A stretch of 64,000 nucleotides of DNA, from positions 9,187 through 73,186 of the forward strand of contig CAOJZU010000007.1 in the NCBI GenBank assembly GCA_948466265.1, read 5' to 3'. The DNA comes from an uncultured Clostridium sp. (GTDB lineage: Bacteria > Bacillota_A > Clostridia > TANB77 > CAG-508). The notes beneath the pieces were generated by a model. That model was not told the origin of the DNA and did no database searches. It saw nothing but the letters and a program-made list of their open reading frames with translations. How positions within the stretch are numbered: the first letter of the stretch is position 1; each line of letters begins with the position of its first letter. Shown here one piece after another: positions 39,487 through 51,823 of this stretch. The position numbers and the translations under genes are program-made.

Positions 39487-40709
39487 AAAGTTTAATATAA
39501 TGTTTGCTATAATAATATTAGTTAGTTTTACTATAGGTGGTTATTATAAAACTCAAGATATAAACGATTTGGCTTATGTAGTAGCACTTGGTGTAGATGT
39601 ACGGTGAAAATAATAACTATAAACTTAGTTTCCAACTTTCTATTCCTTCCCAAAACACATCAGAAGGAGGATCCAGTTCGTCTCCTGATACTGTAACAGA
39701 TACAATAGAAAGTTCTTCTATTGAGTCAGGTATAAGTCTTGCTAATCGGTTATATTAGTAAAAAACTTAATTTGTCACATTGCAAGGTTTTAGTTATATC
39801 TGAAGAAGTTGCAGTAAAACGGAATATCTGATATTATTTACACCCTAATAAATAATGTCGAACTCAGACCCGACTGTAATGTAATTATTTCTCGCTGTGA
39901 TGCTTATACATTTTTATCAGACTCTAAATCGCAAATCGAAAGTATAACTGCAAAATACTACGAAATAATTGCAACTACTAGCAAATATACTGGTTATACT
40001 GCAAATATAACTATTGCTGATATTTTTGATAGAATATCAGATACTTTTGGAGAAGCTTCTGCAATACTTGGATCTATTACTAGCAAAGAAGATGATAACT
40101 CTGGAGAATCGGCTACTGATACAGATACAATTGCAGGAGAAACAACTTCAAGTGTTGGAGATAAAGGAGAATCTTCTACTAATATAGATGTTGTTGGCCT
40201 TGCTGTATTTAAAAAGGATGTTTTAGTTCGGAGAACTAACTTCTATTGAGGCTCTTTGTCACTTGATTATTATAAATGAGATGGAAGAATGTATTCTTTC
40301 AATTCCAAGTCCATTTGATCAAGATCAAGTTATAGACTTATATGTGACACTTGGTGAAAAAACTAAAAATGATGTTAAAATCATAAATGGAGCTCCTTTT
40401 ATTTCTTCAAAAGTTAATTTAGATGTAAAAATTTTATCTTCTAATAAAAACTCTAACTATTTTGAAGAAGACAATTTAAGATTAGTAGAAGAATATGCTA
40501 ATTCATATATAAAAGCTGAACTTGAAAAATACCTTTACAAAACTTCCAAAAATTTTGGATCTGATATAGACTTATTTGGAAGGTATGCCACAAAATATTT
40601 CTCAACTTGGGATAACTGGCTTGAATATAACTGGCTTGATAATTATAAAAATGCATTTTTTTATGTAGAAACTGAAGTTAATGTACTTTCTAGTTATTTA
40701 ATTTCATAA
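39479..40709 (+). CDS. gerAC: Spore germination receptor subunit C (four skip sites)
   Basis: The C subunit is normally a lipoprotein on the inner spore membrane. The restored protein has 408 residues with DINDLAYVVALGVDVGENNN at the N-terminus and a Ger(x)C-type C-terminal domain (IINEMEECILSIPSPFDQDQ). Skips at 39602, 39747 (GISLANGYISKKLNLSH), 39820 (AVKGISDIIYTLINN) and 40229 (DVLVGELTSIEA) restore it. Length 1231 minus 4 is divisible by 3. The lipobox cysteine is not seen: where GCWD is usual the sequence reads GGYY. An acidic Ser/Thr-rich insertion lies near residues 195-235. Confidence 0.92.
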
Positions 40710-40724
40710 ACTTAAGGAGGATTT

Positions 40725-40888
40725 ATGATATTTTCTATTATACTTTTAAGTATATTTGTATTTGTTAAAACTATTCGGATATGGGGTTTATGAATATAAA
40801 GAAAATTCAAATAAACCTGCACGGAATTATTATTGGTATACTTTCAATAATATCACTTATTGCACCATTTATTGTAACTGTGATTTAA
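40725..40888 (+). CDS. Small two-span membrane protein of the ger operon (two skip sites)
   Basis: The restored protein has 53 residues, with two hydrophobic segments (IFSIILLSIFVFVKTIGYG and IIIGILSIISLIAPFIVTVI) joined by a short polar loop. AAGGAGG precedes the ATG. Both glycines created by the skips at 40776 and 40822 lie at the ends of the spans. As written, it would stop after 16 codons. Length 164 minus 2 is divisible by 3. Small extra membrane proteins are known to accompany some ger operons; the role here is unknown. Confidence 0.75.
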
Positions 40889-40896
40889 AAAACACT

Positions 40897-40928
40897 AGCC
40901 CGTTCTTTCTTTACAAAAGAACGGGCTT
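40897..40928. terminator. Terminator after ger operon
   Basis: AGCCCGTTCTTT and AAAGAACGGGCT pair with an 8-base loop between convergent genes. Confidence 0.85.
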
Positions 40929-40951
40929 ATGCGGTAATGTTTACATATACA

Positions 40952-41473
40952 TTATTTTATGTCGATTTGGCACATTTTCATGGCCTCTATCGCATTTTCA
41001 TGGCTTTCTTTTGTAACTCCTGCACAACATAAAGAATCTACTGATATTTTTATTTCTGGCAATTTCGATTTTAATATCATTGCATTTGATATAACACAAA
41101 TATCTGTGCATAGGCCTATTATTTCAATAGAGCTAATATCAATCTTCGATACATATTCTGCAAGTTCAAGTGAACCAAAGCTTGGTTTATCTATTATTTT
41201 ATCGTCTTTTACATCTATTTTAGAAGTTATCTGCCAACCTTTAGTTCCCTTTATACAATGTTTAACTGGAAGATTTCTTCCTTCCATTGTATTTAAATAC
41301 TCTTCATCATGAGTATCTCTTGTAAATACTACTATATCATTAGAATTTCTATATTCTAAGATTTTTTCATTTACATTTTCTACTATTTTCTCTGCTTCCT
41401 TTGTACCAAGTGTTCCGTCTATAAAATCATTTTGCATATCAATTACTAAAAGTAATCTTTTATTTTGCTTCAT
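40952..41473 (-). CDS. Isochorismatase/nicotinamidase family cysteine hydrolase
   Basis: The 173-residue protein has the catalytic triad pattern: Asp in LLLVIDMQNDFIDG, Lys in HCIKGTKGW, and Cys in DSLCCAGVTKESH. CTDICV is typical of nicotinamidase-related proteins, which would convert nicotinamide to nicotinate for NAD salvage; the exact substrate is not certain. A natural GAC GGA in FIDGTLGT is in the normal frame and needs no skip. Confidence 0.85.
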   Translation of the reverse strand: MKQNKRLLLVIDMQNDFIDGTLGTKEAEKIVENVNEKILEYRNSNDIVVFTRDTHDEEYLNTMEGRNLPVKHCIKGTKGWQITSKIDVKDDKIIDKPSFGSLELAEYVSKIDISSIEIIGLCTDICVISNAMILKSKLPEIKISVDSLCCAGVTKESHENAIEAMKMCQIDIK

Positions 41474-41491
41474 AATGAAAACTCCTTCTAT

Positions 41492-41741
41492 TTAAATCAC
41501 ATGTAAAACAAATTGTAAAATTGCAACTATTATAACACCTGGCACTCCTAAAAATCCAACAATAAGTGCTGTAATCCAGTTTAGTACAAGACCTACACCA
41601 AGCAAATTGAGTACATATATTACTACTCCACCGTACTACTGCATTTATAATAAATTTAATTATTATTTTCATTGGCATAGATAATATCTTTAGTATTATA
41701 AATAAAACTGCAATTCCTATAATAAATGGTAAAAATGGCAT
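41492..41741 (-). CDS. bofA: Pro-sigma-K processing inhibitor BofA family (one skip site)
   Basis: BofA holds the SpoIVFB protease inactive until late sporulation. The restored protein has 82 residues, with two to three hydrophobic segments and the conserved C-terminal pattern INAVVGGVVIYVLN, GVGLVLNWITALIVGFLGVP, GVIIVAILQFVL. The skip at 41633 restores the second half; as written it reads into an unrelated cysteine-rich frame. Length 250 minus 1 is divisible by 3. Confidence 0.9.
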
Positions 41742-41742
41742 T

Positions 41743-42924
41743 CTATTCTCCTCCTTTCATATGTTTTCTTGTCATTTCTAAAAGATTTAATTTTGAAAAG
41801 CCTACAATTTGTGTCTTTGACCTATCTTTTTTGAAATTTTCTTCAAGTACTTCTATTATTCTTTTCTTATGTTCTTCATCTTCCATGTCAATATAATCTA
41901 TGATTATTATTCCACCAATATCTCTTAATCTTAACTGTTTTGCGATTTCTTCACTTGCTTCTTTATTTACTTTAAATACAGTTTGCTCTAGATCCTTTGT
42001 GCCTATATATTTTCCTGAGTTTACATCTATTGCAGTTAATGCTTCTGTTTTATCTATTGTAATAAATCCACCACATCTAAGCCAAACTTTTCTTTGCTCT
42101 GATTTTATAAGTTGTTCTTCTATATCATATGTTTTAAATATATTCTCATTAAGTTTCAATTCTATTTTTATATTTTCCCCTAAGTCTTCACTTACTCTTT
42201 TTACTTCTTCATAATCTTCCTTATTATTTACAACTATTCTTTCTATTTCTTTATCTACCAAATCTACAAGTAATTTTTCTATAAATCCTTGTCCCATATA
42301 AACTGCCCTTGGAAGTTCCATATCATCTTTATTTATATTCTTTTCTATATTATCCCATATCTTTATTACATTTTTTAAATCTTTTTCTAACTCTTCTTCA
42401 GATTTATTTAAACTTGAAGTTCTAATAATTACTCCAAACCCTTCAGGAAGTAGTTTTTTTACTATTCTATTTAATCTTTCTCTTTCTGAACTTTCTTCTA
42501 TTTTTTGTGATATAGTTGTTATATCTGTATTGGGCATTAATACAAAATATCTACTTGGAATGCTGATATGTGTTGAAACCTTTGCTCCTTTGATATTCGT
42601 TGCATCCCTTTTCACTTGTATTAAAAGTTTATCTCCAGTTTTTACTAGTTTTTTTATGTTTTTTTCTTCATTTACTTCTGGATTTTTTACAATATTTACT
42701 TTAGGAAGTATATCTTTTAAATGTATGAATGTATTTCTATCTTCCCCAATATCGATAAATGCAGCTTGCATTCCTTGAAGTACATTTTCTACTCTTCCTA
42801 AATAGATTTTTCCCTCTAATCTTTTCTTTCTATTATCTTCTTCATACTTTTCTATAACATTTCCATTTTCTACAAGTACAATTTTTGAAATGTTTTCTAC
42901 TCTGTTTATAAATATCTCTTTCAC
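41743..42924 (-). CDS. rng: Ribonuclease G/E
   Basis: RNase G/E cuts single-stranded RNA in mRNA decay and rRNA maturation. The 393-residue protein has an S1 domain (IYLGRVENVLQGMQAAFIDI), a catalytic DNase I-like region (GGFITIDKTEALTAIDVNSG, GGIIIIDYIDM) and ends soon after MTRKHMK. It is shorter than RNase E and a little shorter than typical RNase G, without the C-terminal zinc-link region. It is intact as written, with no in-frame CGG. Confidence 0.92.
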   Translation of the reverse strand: MKEIFINRVENISKIVLVENGNVIEKYEEDNRKKRLEGKIYLGRVENVLQGMQAAFIDIGEDRNTFIHLKDILPKVNIVKNPEVNEEKNIKKLVKTGDKLLIQVKRDATNIKGAKVSTHISIPSRYFVLMPNTDITTISQKIEESSERERLNRIVKKLLPEGFGVIIRTSSLNKSEEELEKDLKNVIKIWDNIEKNINKDDMELPRAVYMGQGFIEKLLVDLVDKEIERIVVNNKEDYEEVKRVSEDLGENIKIELKLNENIFKTYDIEEQLIKSEQRKVWLRCGGFITIDKTEALTAIDVNSGKYIGTKDLEQTVFKVNKEASEEIAKQLRLRDIGGIIIIDYIDMEDEEHKKRIIEVLEENFKKDRSKTQIVGFSKLNLLEMTRKHMKGGE

Positions 42925-42949
42925 TTAAATTGTCCTTCCTTTTTCCAAA

Positions 42950-43505
42950 CTAATTATATTTATTCATTGCATGATCAATACCTTTATCAACTATATCACA
43001 CACTGCATCTCTTGCATCTATTATTCCTTCGTTAATTAAGCTTCTATCTCTTATTTTGCTTAAAATAAATTCTGCTAGGTCTTGTGAATTTTGTGGTTTT
43101 CCGAACCCCAATTTTTATTCTATAAAATTCTTTCTTTCCAAGTTCGGAAACTACTGACTTCATTCCATTATGTGTCCCGACTTCCACCTTGTTTTCTTAT
43201 TTTTATTTTTCCTGCTTCTACATCAACATCATCATGTATAATAATTATTTTATCATGTTCTATTTTGAAAAAATTAACAAATTCTCTTATCGGAATCCCA
43301 CTTAAATTCATGTACTTTTGTGGCTTTAATAGAATTACTTTTTCTCCGATTTATACTTCCCATACCATAAATTCCATTAAACTTATTCTTACTTAAATCA
43401 ATTCCAGTTTTTTTTGAAATTTCATTTATTGTATCAAATCCGAACGTTATGTCTTGTATTTGAATATTCGCTTTCTGGATTTCCAAGTCCTACAATTAAA
43501 AACAT
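42950..43505 (-). CDS. pth: Peptidyl-tRNA hydrolase (four skip sites)
   Basis: Pth frees tRNAs from peptides dropped by ribosomes and is essential. The restored protein has 183 residues: MFLIVGLGNPESEYSNTRHN (catalytic His at about 20), [46 protein letters not shown] and GVGKPQNSQDL. All four breaks (C at 43442, 43348, 43179, 43103) fall in these conserved motifs; the third uses GGG. Length 556 minus 4 is divisible by 3. A peptidyl-tRNA recycling enzyme that itself needs recoding could give feedback if the event is inefficient. Confidence 0.95.
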
Positions 43506-43697
43506 TTTATTTTCTCCTATAACATTTTACAGTTAATAGTATACTATATTTTGGTTTTATTTACAATCCTTTTTTATGTATGTAGGAAATTACTAGCAAA
43601 GCTAGTATATTTTCGAAGTAACAAGATTAAGTTATCTTAGTCCGTCCGAGCAAAGCGAGCGACAATGTGGTCAATCCACTTTTCTTATTTTTAATTA

Positions 43698-43726
43698 TTG
43701 ATATTTTGATAATTTTCGTATATAAT
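43698..43726 (+). promoter_or_regulatory. pfl promoter
   Basis: TTGATA, 17-base spacer ending TTTTCGTA, and TATAAT lie about 38 bases before the pfl start. The pflA promoter at 47365-47393 has the same boxes and nearly the same spacer, so the two genes appear to be matched in expression. Confidence 0.75.
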
Positions 43727-43764
43727 AAATGAAGATAATTATTTTTTAATTGGAGGTAAAATAT

Positions 43765-46004
43765 ATGAAATTTGATGCATGGAACGGTTTTAATTCTCGG
43801 TAAATGGCAAAAAGAAATTGATGTAAGAAGTTTTATTCAAACTAACTATACTCCATATGAAGGAGATTCATCATTTTTAGCAAATCCTACTGATAAAACT
43901 AAAAAATTATGGGACAAGGTTTTAGAACTATATAAAAAAGAAAAAGCTGCAGAGCGGTGGAGTTTTAGATATTGATACAAAAACAATTTCTACTATTTCT
44001 GCTCATGATGCTGGATATATTGATAAGACCCTAGAAGAAATTGTTGGTCTTCAAACAGATGCACCTCTTAAAAGAGCTATAATGCCTTTTGGTGGAGTAA
44101 GAATTGTTGAAAAGTCATGTGAAGCTTATGGAAGAAAAATGGACGAAAATACAGCTAAAATTTTTCATGGAGCTAGAAAAACTCATAATGATGGTGTCTT
44201 TGATGTATATACTCCTGATGTAAGAGCAGCTAGAAGTTCACATCTTTTAACAGGTCTTCCAGATGGTTATGGCCGTGGAAGAATTATTGGTGATTATAGA
44301 CGTGTTGCCCTTTATGGAGTAAATTCATTAATAAATGATAGAAAAAATTATTTAGATTTACTTGATAAAGACTCTTTTACAGAAGATTTAATTAGAGAAA
44401 GAGAAGAATTTGCTGAGCAAATAAGAGCCTTGGAAGCTTTAAAAACTATGGCTTCAAAATATGGATATGATATATCTGAACCTGCAAAAAATGCAAAAGA
44501 AGCTGTTCAATGGTTATACTTTGGTTATCTTGCTGCAATCAAAGACCAAAATGGTGCTGCAATGAGTATTGGTAGAACTTCTTCTTTCTTGGATATTTAT
44601 TTTGAAAGAGATTTAAAAGCTGGAATTTTAACTGAAGATGAAGCCCAAGAAATAATGGATCATTTTATAATGAAACTTAGACTAGTTCGATTTTTAAGAA
44701 CTCCTGAATATAATGAATTATTTAGTGGAGATCCTGTTTGGGTAACTGAAAGTATTGGTGGTATGGGTATTGATGGAAGAACTTTAGTTACAAAAAATTC
44801 TTTTAGAGTTTTGCATACACTAGAAAATTTAGGACCTGCACCTGAGCCAAACTTAACTGTTCTTTGGTCTACAAGACTACCTAAAGGATTTAAAGAATAC
44901 ACATCTGCACTTTCTATACAAACATCTTCTATTCAATATGAAAATGATGATTTAATGAGAAGATTCTGGGGAGACGATTATGGAATTGCATGTTGTGTTT
45001 CTGCAATGCGTATTGGTAAACAAATGCAATTCTTTGGTGCACGTGCAAATCTTGCTAAGACTTTACTTTATGCCATTAATGGTGGTAGAGACGAAAAATC
45101 TGGAAAACAGATAACACCTAAATTTTCTCCTATTACCTCTGAATATTTAGATTATGATGAAGTTATGGAAAAATTTAATGTTATGATGGATTATGTTGCA
45201 AAGATATATATTAAAGCGTTAAATGCTATCCATTATATGCATGATAAGTATTCTTATGAAGCATTTGAAATGGCTCTTCATGATAAAGATATTTTAAGAA
45301 CTATGGCTTGTGGTATAGCTGGTCTTTCAGTTGTAGCTGACTCTTTGTCTGCAATAAAATACGCAAAGGTAAGAGTTATTCGTGATGAAACTGGACTTGC
45401 AACAGATTATGAAATAGATGGAGATTTCCCAAAATACGGTAATGATAATGATGATGTAGACCAAATTGCAATTGATATTATCAAAACATTTATTGGTAAG
45501 CTTCAAAAACATTCTACTTACAAAAATTCAAAGCATACATTATCAGTTTTGACCATTACTTCTAATGTTGTTTATGGTAAAGCAACTGGTAATACTCCTG
45601 ACGGAAGAAAAGCTGGAGAACCTTTTGGTCCTGGTGCAAATCCGCTTCATGGAAGAGATACAAATGGAGCTCTTGCTGTTATGAATACTATAGCTAAGCT
45701 TCCTTATGAGTTTTCAGAAGATGGTATTTCTTATACCTTCTCTATTACTCCTAAGGCTCTTGGTAAAGACGAGGTATCTAGAATTAATAATTTAATTGGA
45801 ATGCTTGACGGTTTCTTCTCTCAGGAAGGACATCATATTAATGTAAATGTATTTGATAGGAACTTACTTCTTGATGCAATGGAGCATCCTGAAAATTATC
45901 CTCAGCTTACCATAAGGGTTTCTGGATATGCTGTTAATTTTGTTAAACTTACTCGTGAGCAACAGCTTGATGTTATTAATCGTACTATCCATGAGAAGAT
46001 TTAA
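43765..46004 (+). CDS. pflB: Pyruvate formate-lyase (two skip sites)
   Basis: PFL splits pyruvate to acetyl-CoA and formate without oxygen, using a glycyl radical. The restored protein has 745 residues; the Cys pair is in [15 protein letters not shown], the radical glycine in [13 protein letters not shown] near the C-terminus. Skips at 43798 ([13 protein letters not shown]) and 43955 ([14 protein letters not shown]) restore the N-terminus; in the same region a natural AAC GGT is in the normal frame and is not skipped. Length 2240 minus 2 is divisible by 3. GGAGG precedes the ATG. Confidence 0.97.
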
Positions 46005-46043
46005 AAGAACTAACTTTATTAAATACTCGATAAAATAATTTTA

Positions 46044-46074
46044 GCCTAGTCAAAATGAATCAGTTTGACTAGGC
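46044..46074. terminator. Terminator between pfl and Rpn-like gene
   Basis: GCCTAGTCAAA and TTTGACTAGGC pair with a 9-base loop between convergent genes. Confidence 0.8.
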
Positions 46075-46089
46075 ATATTTTAAAGTTTT

Positions 46090-47019
46090 TTATCCCTCTT
46101 TTATTATTTTTTCTACTTCTTCTTTGCTTAACTCTGCTATTTCACATATTTTATCTATATCTATTCCTTTTAAGTTCATTGATTTTATTAATTCTTTTTC
46201 CTTATATTTTGTTCCTTGCTCTATACCTTTTTCTATACCCTTTTCCATTCCTTCTCTCATTCCTTCTTTCATACCCCTTTTCATACCCTTTTTCATCCCC
46301 TGTTCCATACCTTCTTTTAAGCCTTTTCTCATGTTACTATTTGCAAATGATACGAAATCTCTTAGTTGTTTTTCTCTCTCTTCATATAACTCTCTTGTAG
46401 CTGGATCAGCTGTTATCCTTTCTAATTCTTCTATTGCTTCTCTTAATTCTTTATCCATATCTCTTTTCATATCTATTTCATCCCCCTTTATGAAATTTAG
46501 CCAATCTATCTTCTTTGTCTGTTCTTTATTTTTTATCTTGCCTAGCTCTATGATATGTATTTCTAATTTATCTGTTAATACTACTTCCTTATGATGTTCT
46601 TCTCTTATTTTCCATTTTGTATGTCCTTCTTCTAAGTTTTCAAGTCGTTCTAGGTTAGATACTGATAATAGTATAGCTATTGTTTTGTCTAAATTTTCAT
46701 AGTCTTCACCTTTTTTTAAGTCTCCTGTATATGTCTTCGCCCAATAATATAATAGTCTTTCTGGCATACAGTCTAAATTTGCAATCTGCATTTCGATTAT
46801 TACCTTTGTTCCATCATTTAGTTTTGCTTTTACGTCTATTCTTCCTATTTTGTCTTGTATTTCTTCCCCTATTAATCTTTTATTTGTGTCTAGGCTTAAA
46901 CTTTCAATTTCTATTCCTAGTATTCTTTCTAAAAATTTCTTTGTAATTCTTTCGTTACTTGTTTTTCCAAATATCATTTGGAAAATTACATCGTTTGTTA
47001 CTTTTAGTTTTTCTTTCAT
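46090..47019 (-). CDS. Rpn/PD-(D/E)XK nuclease family transposase-like protein
   Basis: The 309-residue protein has the N-terminal KVTNDVIFQMIFGK and, near residue 75, KAKLNDGTKVIIEMQIANLD, the PD-(D/E)XK nuclease core (E-x-Q variant) of the Rpn family (recombination-promoting nucleases, often annotated as putative transposases). The C-terminal part contains a run of about ten KEGMExG-like repeats (residues about 235-280), typical of these proteins and subject to length change. The ATG at 47019 follows AAGGAGG. It has no in-frame CGG. Confidence 0.8.
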   Translation of the reverse strand: MKEKLKVTNDVIFQMIFGKTSNERITKKFLERILGIEIESLSLDTNKRLIGEEIQDKIGRIDVKAKLNDGTKVIIEMQIANLDCMPERLLYYWAKTYTGDLKKGEDYENLDKTIAILLSVSNLERLENLEEGHTKWKIREEHHKEVVLTDKLEIHIIELGKIKNKEQTKKIDWLNFIKGDEIDMKRDMDKELREAIEELERITADPATRELYEEREKQLRDFVSFANSNMRKGLKEGMEQGMKKGMKRGMKEGMREGMEKGIEKGIEQGTKYKEKELIKSMNLKGIDIDKICEIAELSKEEVEKIIKEG

Positions 47020-47253
47020 ATTGTTTCCTCCTTTATTATACATTAAGTAATAAGTTTAATCAACGATTTTTAGCTTATTTCTTAATGTTTTTCAATTTTT
47101 GAAAATTTTCGCTTGTTTTTTTGGATGATTTTCCAAAAGATATCTTTATGTCTTACCTAAAGGTGCTTTGATTTTAATTTTTTTGAATAGTGCAAATGAA
47201 AAATGCACTATATATTATATATAATGCTAAGTAAGAATTGTCAAGAAAAAGCA

Positions 47254-47269
47254 TTCGACATTTGTCGAA
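47254..47269. promoter_or_regulatory. Palindromic operator candidate TTCGACATTTGTCGAA
   Basis: This 16-base perfect palindrome (TTCGACA/TGTCGAA with a TT centre) lies about 95 bases upstream of the pflA promoter. It does not match the Rex, Fnr or standard Gram-positive LexA sites that I know. Confidence 0.4.
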
Positions 47270-47364
47270 CTTTAGAAAATTTTTTCAAGAAAATTTCAAT
47301 CATCCATTTAATTGCACTTAAGGCAAAAGCTCTGTCCCATTATCTCTTTTTGTCGCTTTTTTTA

Positions 47365-47393
47365 TTGATATTTTAGTTCTTTTCGTATATAAT
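47365..47393 (+). promoter_or_regulatory. pflA promoter
   Basis: TTGATA, 17-base spacer ending TTTTCGTA, and TATAAT lie about 26 bases before the pflA start. It is the twin of the pfl promoter. Confidence 0.75.
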
Positions 47394-47419
47394 AAGATAA
47401 TATGAAAGGAACTTTACTT

Positions 47420-48139
47420 ATGGAAAATGAAGAATTAAAAGTCCATTCTTTTGAAAGTTTTGGTACTGTTGATGGTCCAGGAATTAGATATATTATATTT
47501 TTATCTGGATGTCCTTTAAGATGTAAGTATTGCCAAAATAGGGATACTTGGGATATAAATTCTGGACATAGTATGAAAATTTCTGATATTGTAAATATAA
47601 TTTTGAGATATCAAAATTATATAAAGCCTAATCGGTGGCATTACAATTTCTGGTGGTGAACCATTACTTCAAGCGAATACACTTATTTCGTTATTTAAAG
47701 AACTAAAAAAATATGATATTCATACTGCAATAGATACTTCTCGGAATGTTTAAATTAAATGACACTATAAAAGAATTAATTAGCCTTACAGACTTATTTT
47801 TACTTGATATAAAACATATTAACCCTTTAAAGTCAAAAGAGCTTGTACGGTCTTTCAAGTGAGCTTGAATTAGATTTTGCAAAATATCTAAGTGGAATAA
47901 ATAAGCCTGTATGGATAAGACAAGTCTTGATTCCTGGAATTACTGATAGCGAAGAAGATTTAGTTAGCTTAAAAGAATTTTTATCTACTTTAAATAATGT
48001 AGAAAAAATAGAGCTTCTTCCATATCATGATTTAGGTAAGTTTAAATGGGAAAATTTAGGTCTTGATTATCCTTTAAAAGATGTAAGACCTGCAAATGAA
48101 GATGATGTAAAAAGAGCAAAAGAAATACTGGGGATATAA
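47420..48139 (+). CDS. pflA: Pyruvate formate-lyase activating enzyme (three skip sites)
   Basis: This radical SAM enzyme installs the glycyl radical in PFL. The restored protein has 238 residues: [18 protein letters not shown], the CxxxCxxC cluster motif CPLRCKYC, then [16 protein letters not shown], which depends on the skip at 47633. Further skips at 47742 (DTSGMFKLND) and 47848 ([12 protein letters not shown]) follow. The ATG at 47420 follows AAAGGAA; an upstream ATG is less well placed. Length 720 minus 3 is divisible by 3. Confidence 0.95.
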
Positions 48140-48181
48140 AAGAAGAGAACTTTACTTTTAATTGTAAAGCTCTCTTCTTTT

Positions 48182-48184
<3 letters not shown>
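48138..48184. terminator. Terminator between pflA and eno
   Basis: AAAAGAAGAGAACTTTAC and GTAAAGCTCTCTTCTTTT pair, with T's on the plus side and A's on the other, at the end of two convergent genes. Confidence 0.8.
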
Positions 48185-50202
<2,018 letters not shown>

Positions 50203-50227
50203 AAAAACCTCCAATAAAAATTTAAAA

Positions 50228-51766
50228 TTATCTTATAAGTAGACTTTCTCCTGTCATTTCTTCAGGCTTTTTTAATCCCATTATATCTAACATTGTAGGT
50301 GCTAAATCTGCAAGTTTTCCGCGATTTTAAAGATGCACCTTCCATTCCAAATAATATTAGCGGAACTGGATTGGTTGTATGCGCTGTATGCGGTTCTCCT
50401 GTTTTATAATCTATCATTTGCTCTGAATTTCCATGATCTGCTGTAATTAAAATTACTCCATCTTTTTCTTTAACTTTTTCTATAACTTTTCCGAACACAT
50501 TCATCTACTGTTTCTATAGCTTTTATTGCCGCGTCCAATATTCCTGTATGACCTACCATATCAGGATTTGCATAATTTAATATTATATTCTCATATTTAT
50601 CTTCATCTATTGCTTCAAGCAATTTTTCTGTTACCTCATAAGCACTCATCTCAGGTTTCAAATCATATGTTGCAACTTTTGGAGAAGGAACTAAAATCCT
50701 ATCTTCTCCTTCAAATACTTTCTCTTCTCCTCCATTAAAGAAGAAGGTTACATGAGCATATTTTTCTGTTTCTGCAATTCTTAATTGTTTATATCCTTTT
50801 TTGCTTATATATTCTCCAAATGTATTATTCAATTTTGTAGGCTTAAAAGCAACTTTTACATTCGGCATAGTTTCATCATACTGAGTAAAACATACAAAAT
50901 ATAAATTTAAGTCTTTTGTTTCAAATTCATTAAAATCATTATCTACTAAAGTTCTTGTTATTTGTCTTGCTCTATCAGGTCTAAAATTGAAAAATATTAC
51001 TGAATCATTTTTTTCTATTTTTGCAACTGGTGTATTATCACTATTACACATAACTACTGGATCAATAAATTCATCAAACACTTCTTGCTCATATGACTTT
51101 TCTATTGCAATAATAGGATCTGTAGCTTTCTTTCCTTCGCCATTTACCATTGCATCATAGCAAAGTTTTATTCTTTCCCATCTCTTATCCCTATCCATTG
51201 CATAATATCTTCCTGAAATTGTTGCAATTTTTCCGAATTCCTTTATCTAGTATTTTTTCCTTTAATTCAGTTATATACATTTCTCCTGACGCAGGAGGTG
51301 TGTCCCTCCCATCCATAAAACAATGTATATATACATCTTCAAATCCTTTTCTTTTAGCTGCTTCTAAAAGTCCATATAAATGTCTTATATGGCTATGAAC
51401 TCCACCATCTGACAAAAGTCCCATGATGTGTAATTTAGAATTATGCTTTTTACAATTTTCTATAGCATCATTAAATTCCTTTATGCTAAAGAAATCTCCT
51501 TCTTCTATTGATTTTGTTATTCTTGTTAATTCCTGATATACAATTCTTCCGTGCACCAATATTTGTATGCCCTACTTCTGAATTTCCCATTTGTCCGCTC
51601 TGGAAGTCCGACTTGCATTCCACTTGTATAAATTTCTGCTTTTGGACAAGTTTCCATTAGTTTATCTATATTTGGAGTATTTGCAAGTTTTACACTATTT
51701 CCCTTTTCTTCTCCGATTTATTCCAAATCCATCTAATATCATTAGCATGGTTAGTTTTGTTTTCAT
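50228..51766 (-). CDS. gpmI: Cofactor-independent phosphoglycerate mutase (six skip sites)
   Basis: GpmI interconverts 3- and 2-phosphoglycerate using two metal ions. The restored protein has 510 residues: [36 protein letters not shown] (catalytic Ser in GNSEVGH), [13 protein letters not shown], and [10 protein letters not shown]. Six skips (C at 51715, 51597, 51551, 51235, 50493, 50321) are needed, several within these motifs. GTC GGA in MQVGLPEG is a normal glycine seven codons before one of the skip sites. Length 1539 minus 6 is divisible by 3. Confidence 0.96.
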
Positions 51767-51823
51767 TTTTTCTTTTTGCCCCTTTTTCTTTTTTATTCAA
51801 ACAATAAAATGATTATCAAATTA

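Larger units (their letters stand above)
47020..47419. other. Intergenic region upstream of pflA
   Basis: No gene is seen in this 400-base AT-rich stretch. It holds a perfect palindrome (47254-47269), the pflA promoter (47365-47393), and, by position, the promoter of the Rpn-like gene on the other strand, for which AGTGCAAATGAAAAATGCACT near 47187-47207 forms a further inverted repeat. Confidence 0.4.

Noticed and set aside
43600..43690. GC-richer stretch with CGAGCAAAGCGAGC and GTGGTCAATCCAC before pfl
   Set aside because: Short pairings only; it does not match a riboswitch, T-box or tRNA pattern that I can recognise.
46065..47050. Long plus-strand open frames opposite the Rpn-like gene
   Set aside because: They are low-complexity Leu/Ser/Phe/Pro-rich shadows of the Glu/Lys-rich minus-strand gene.
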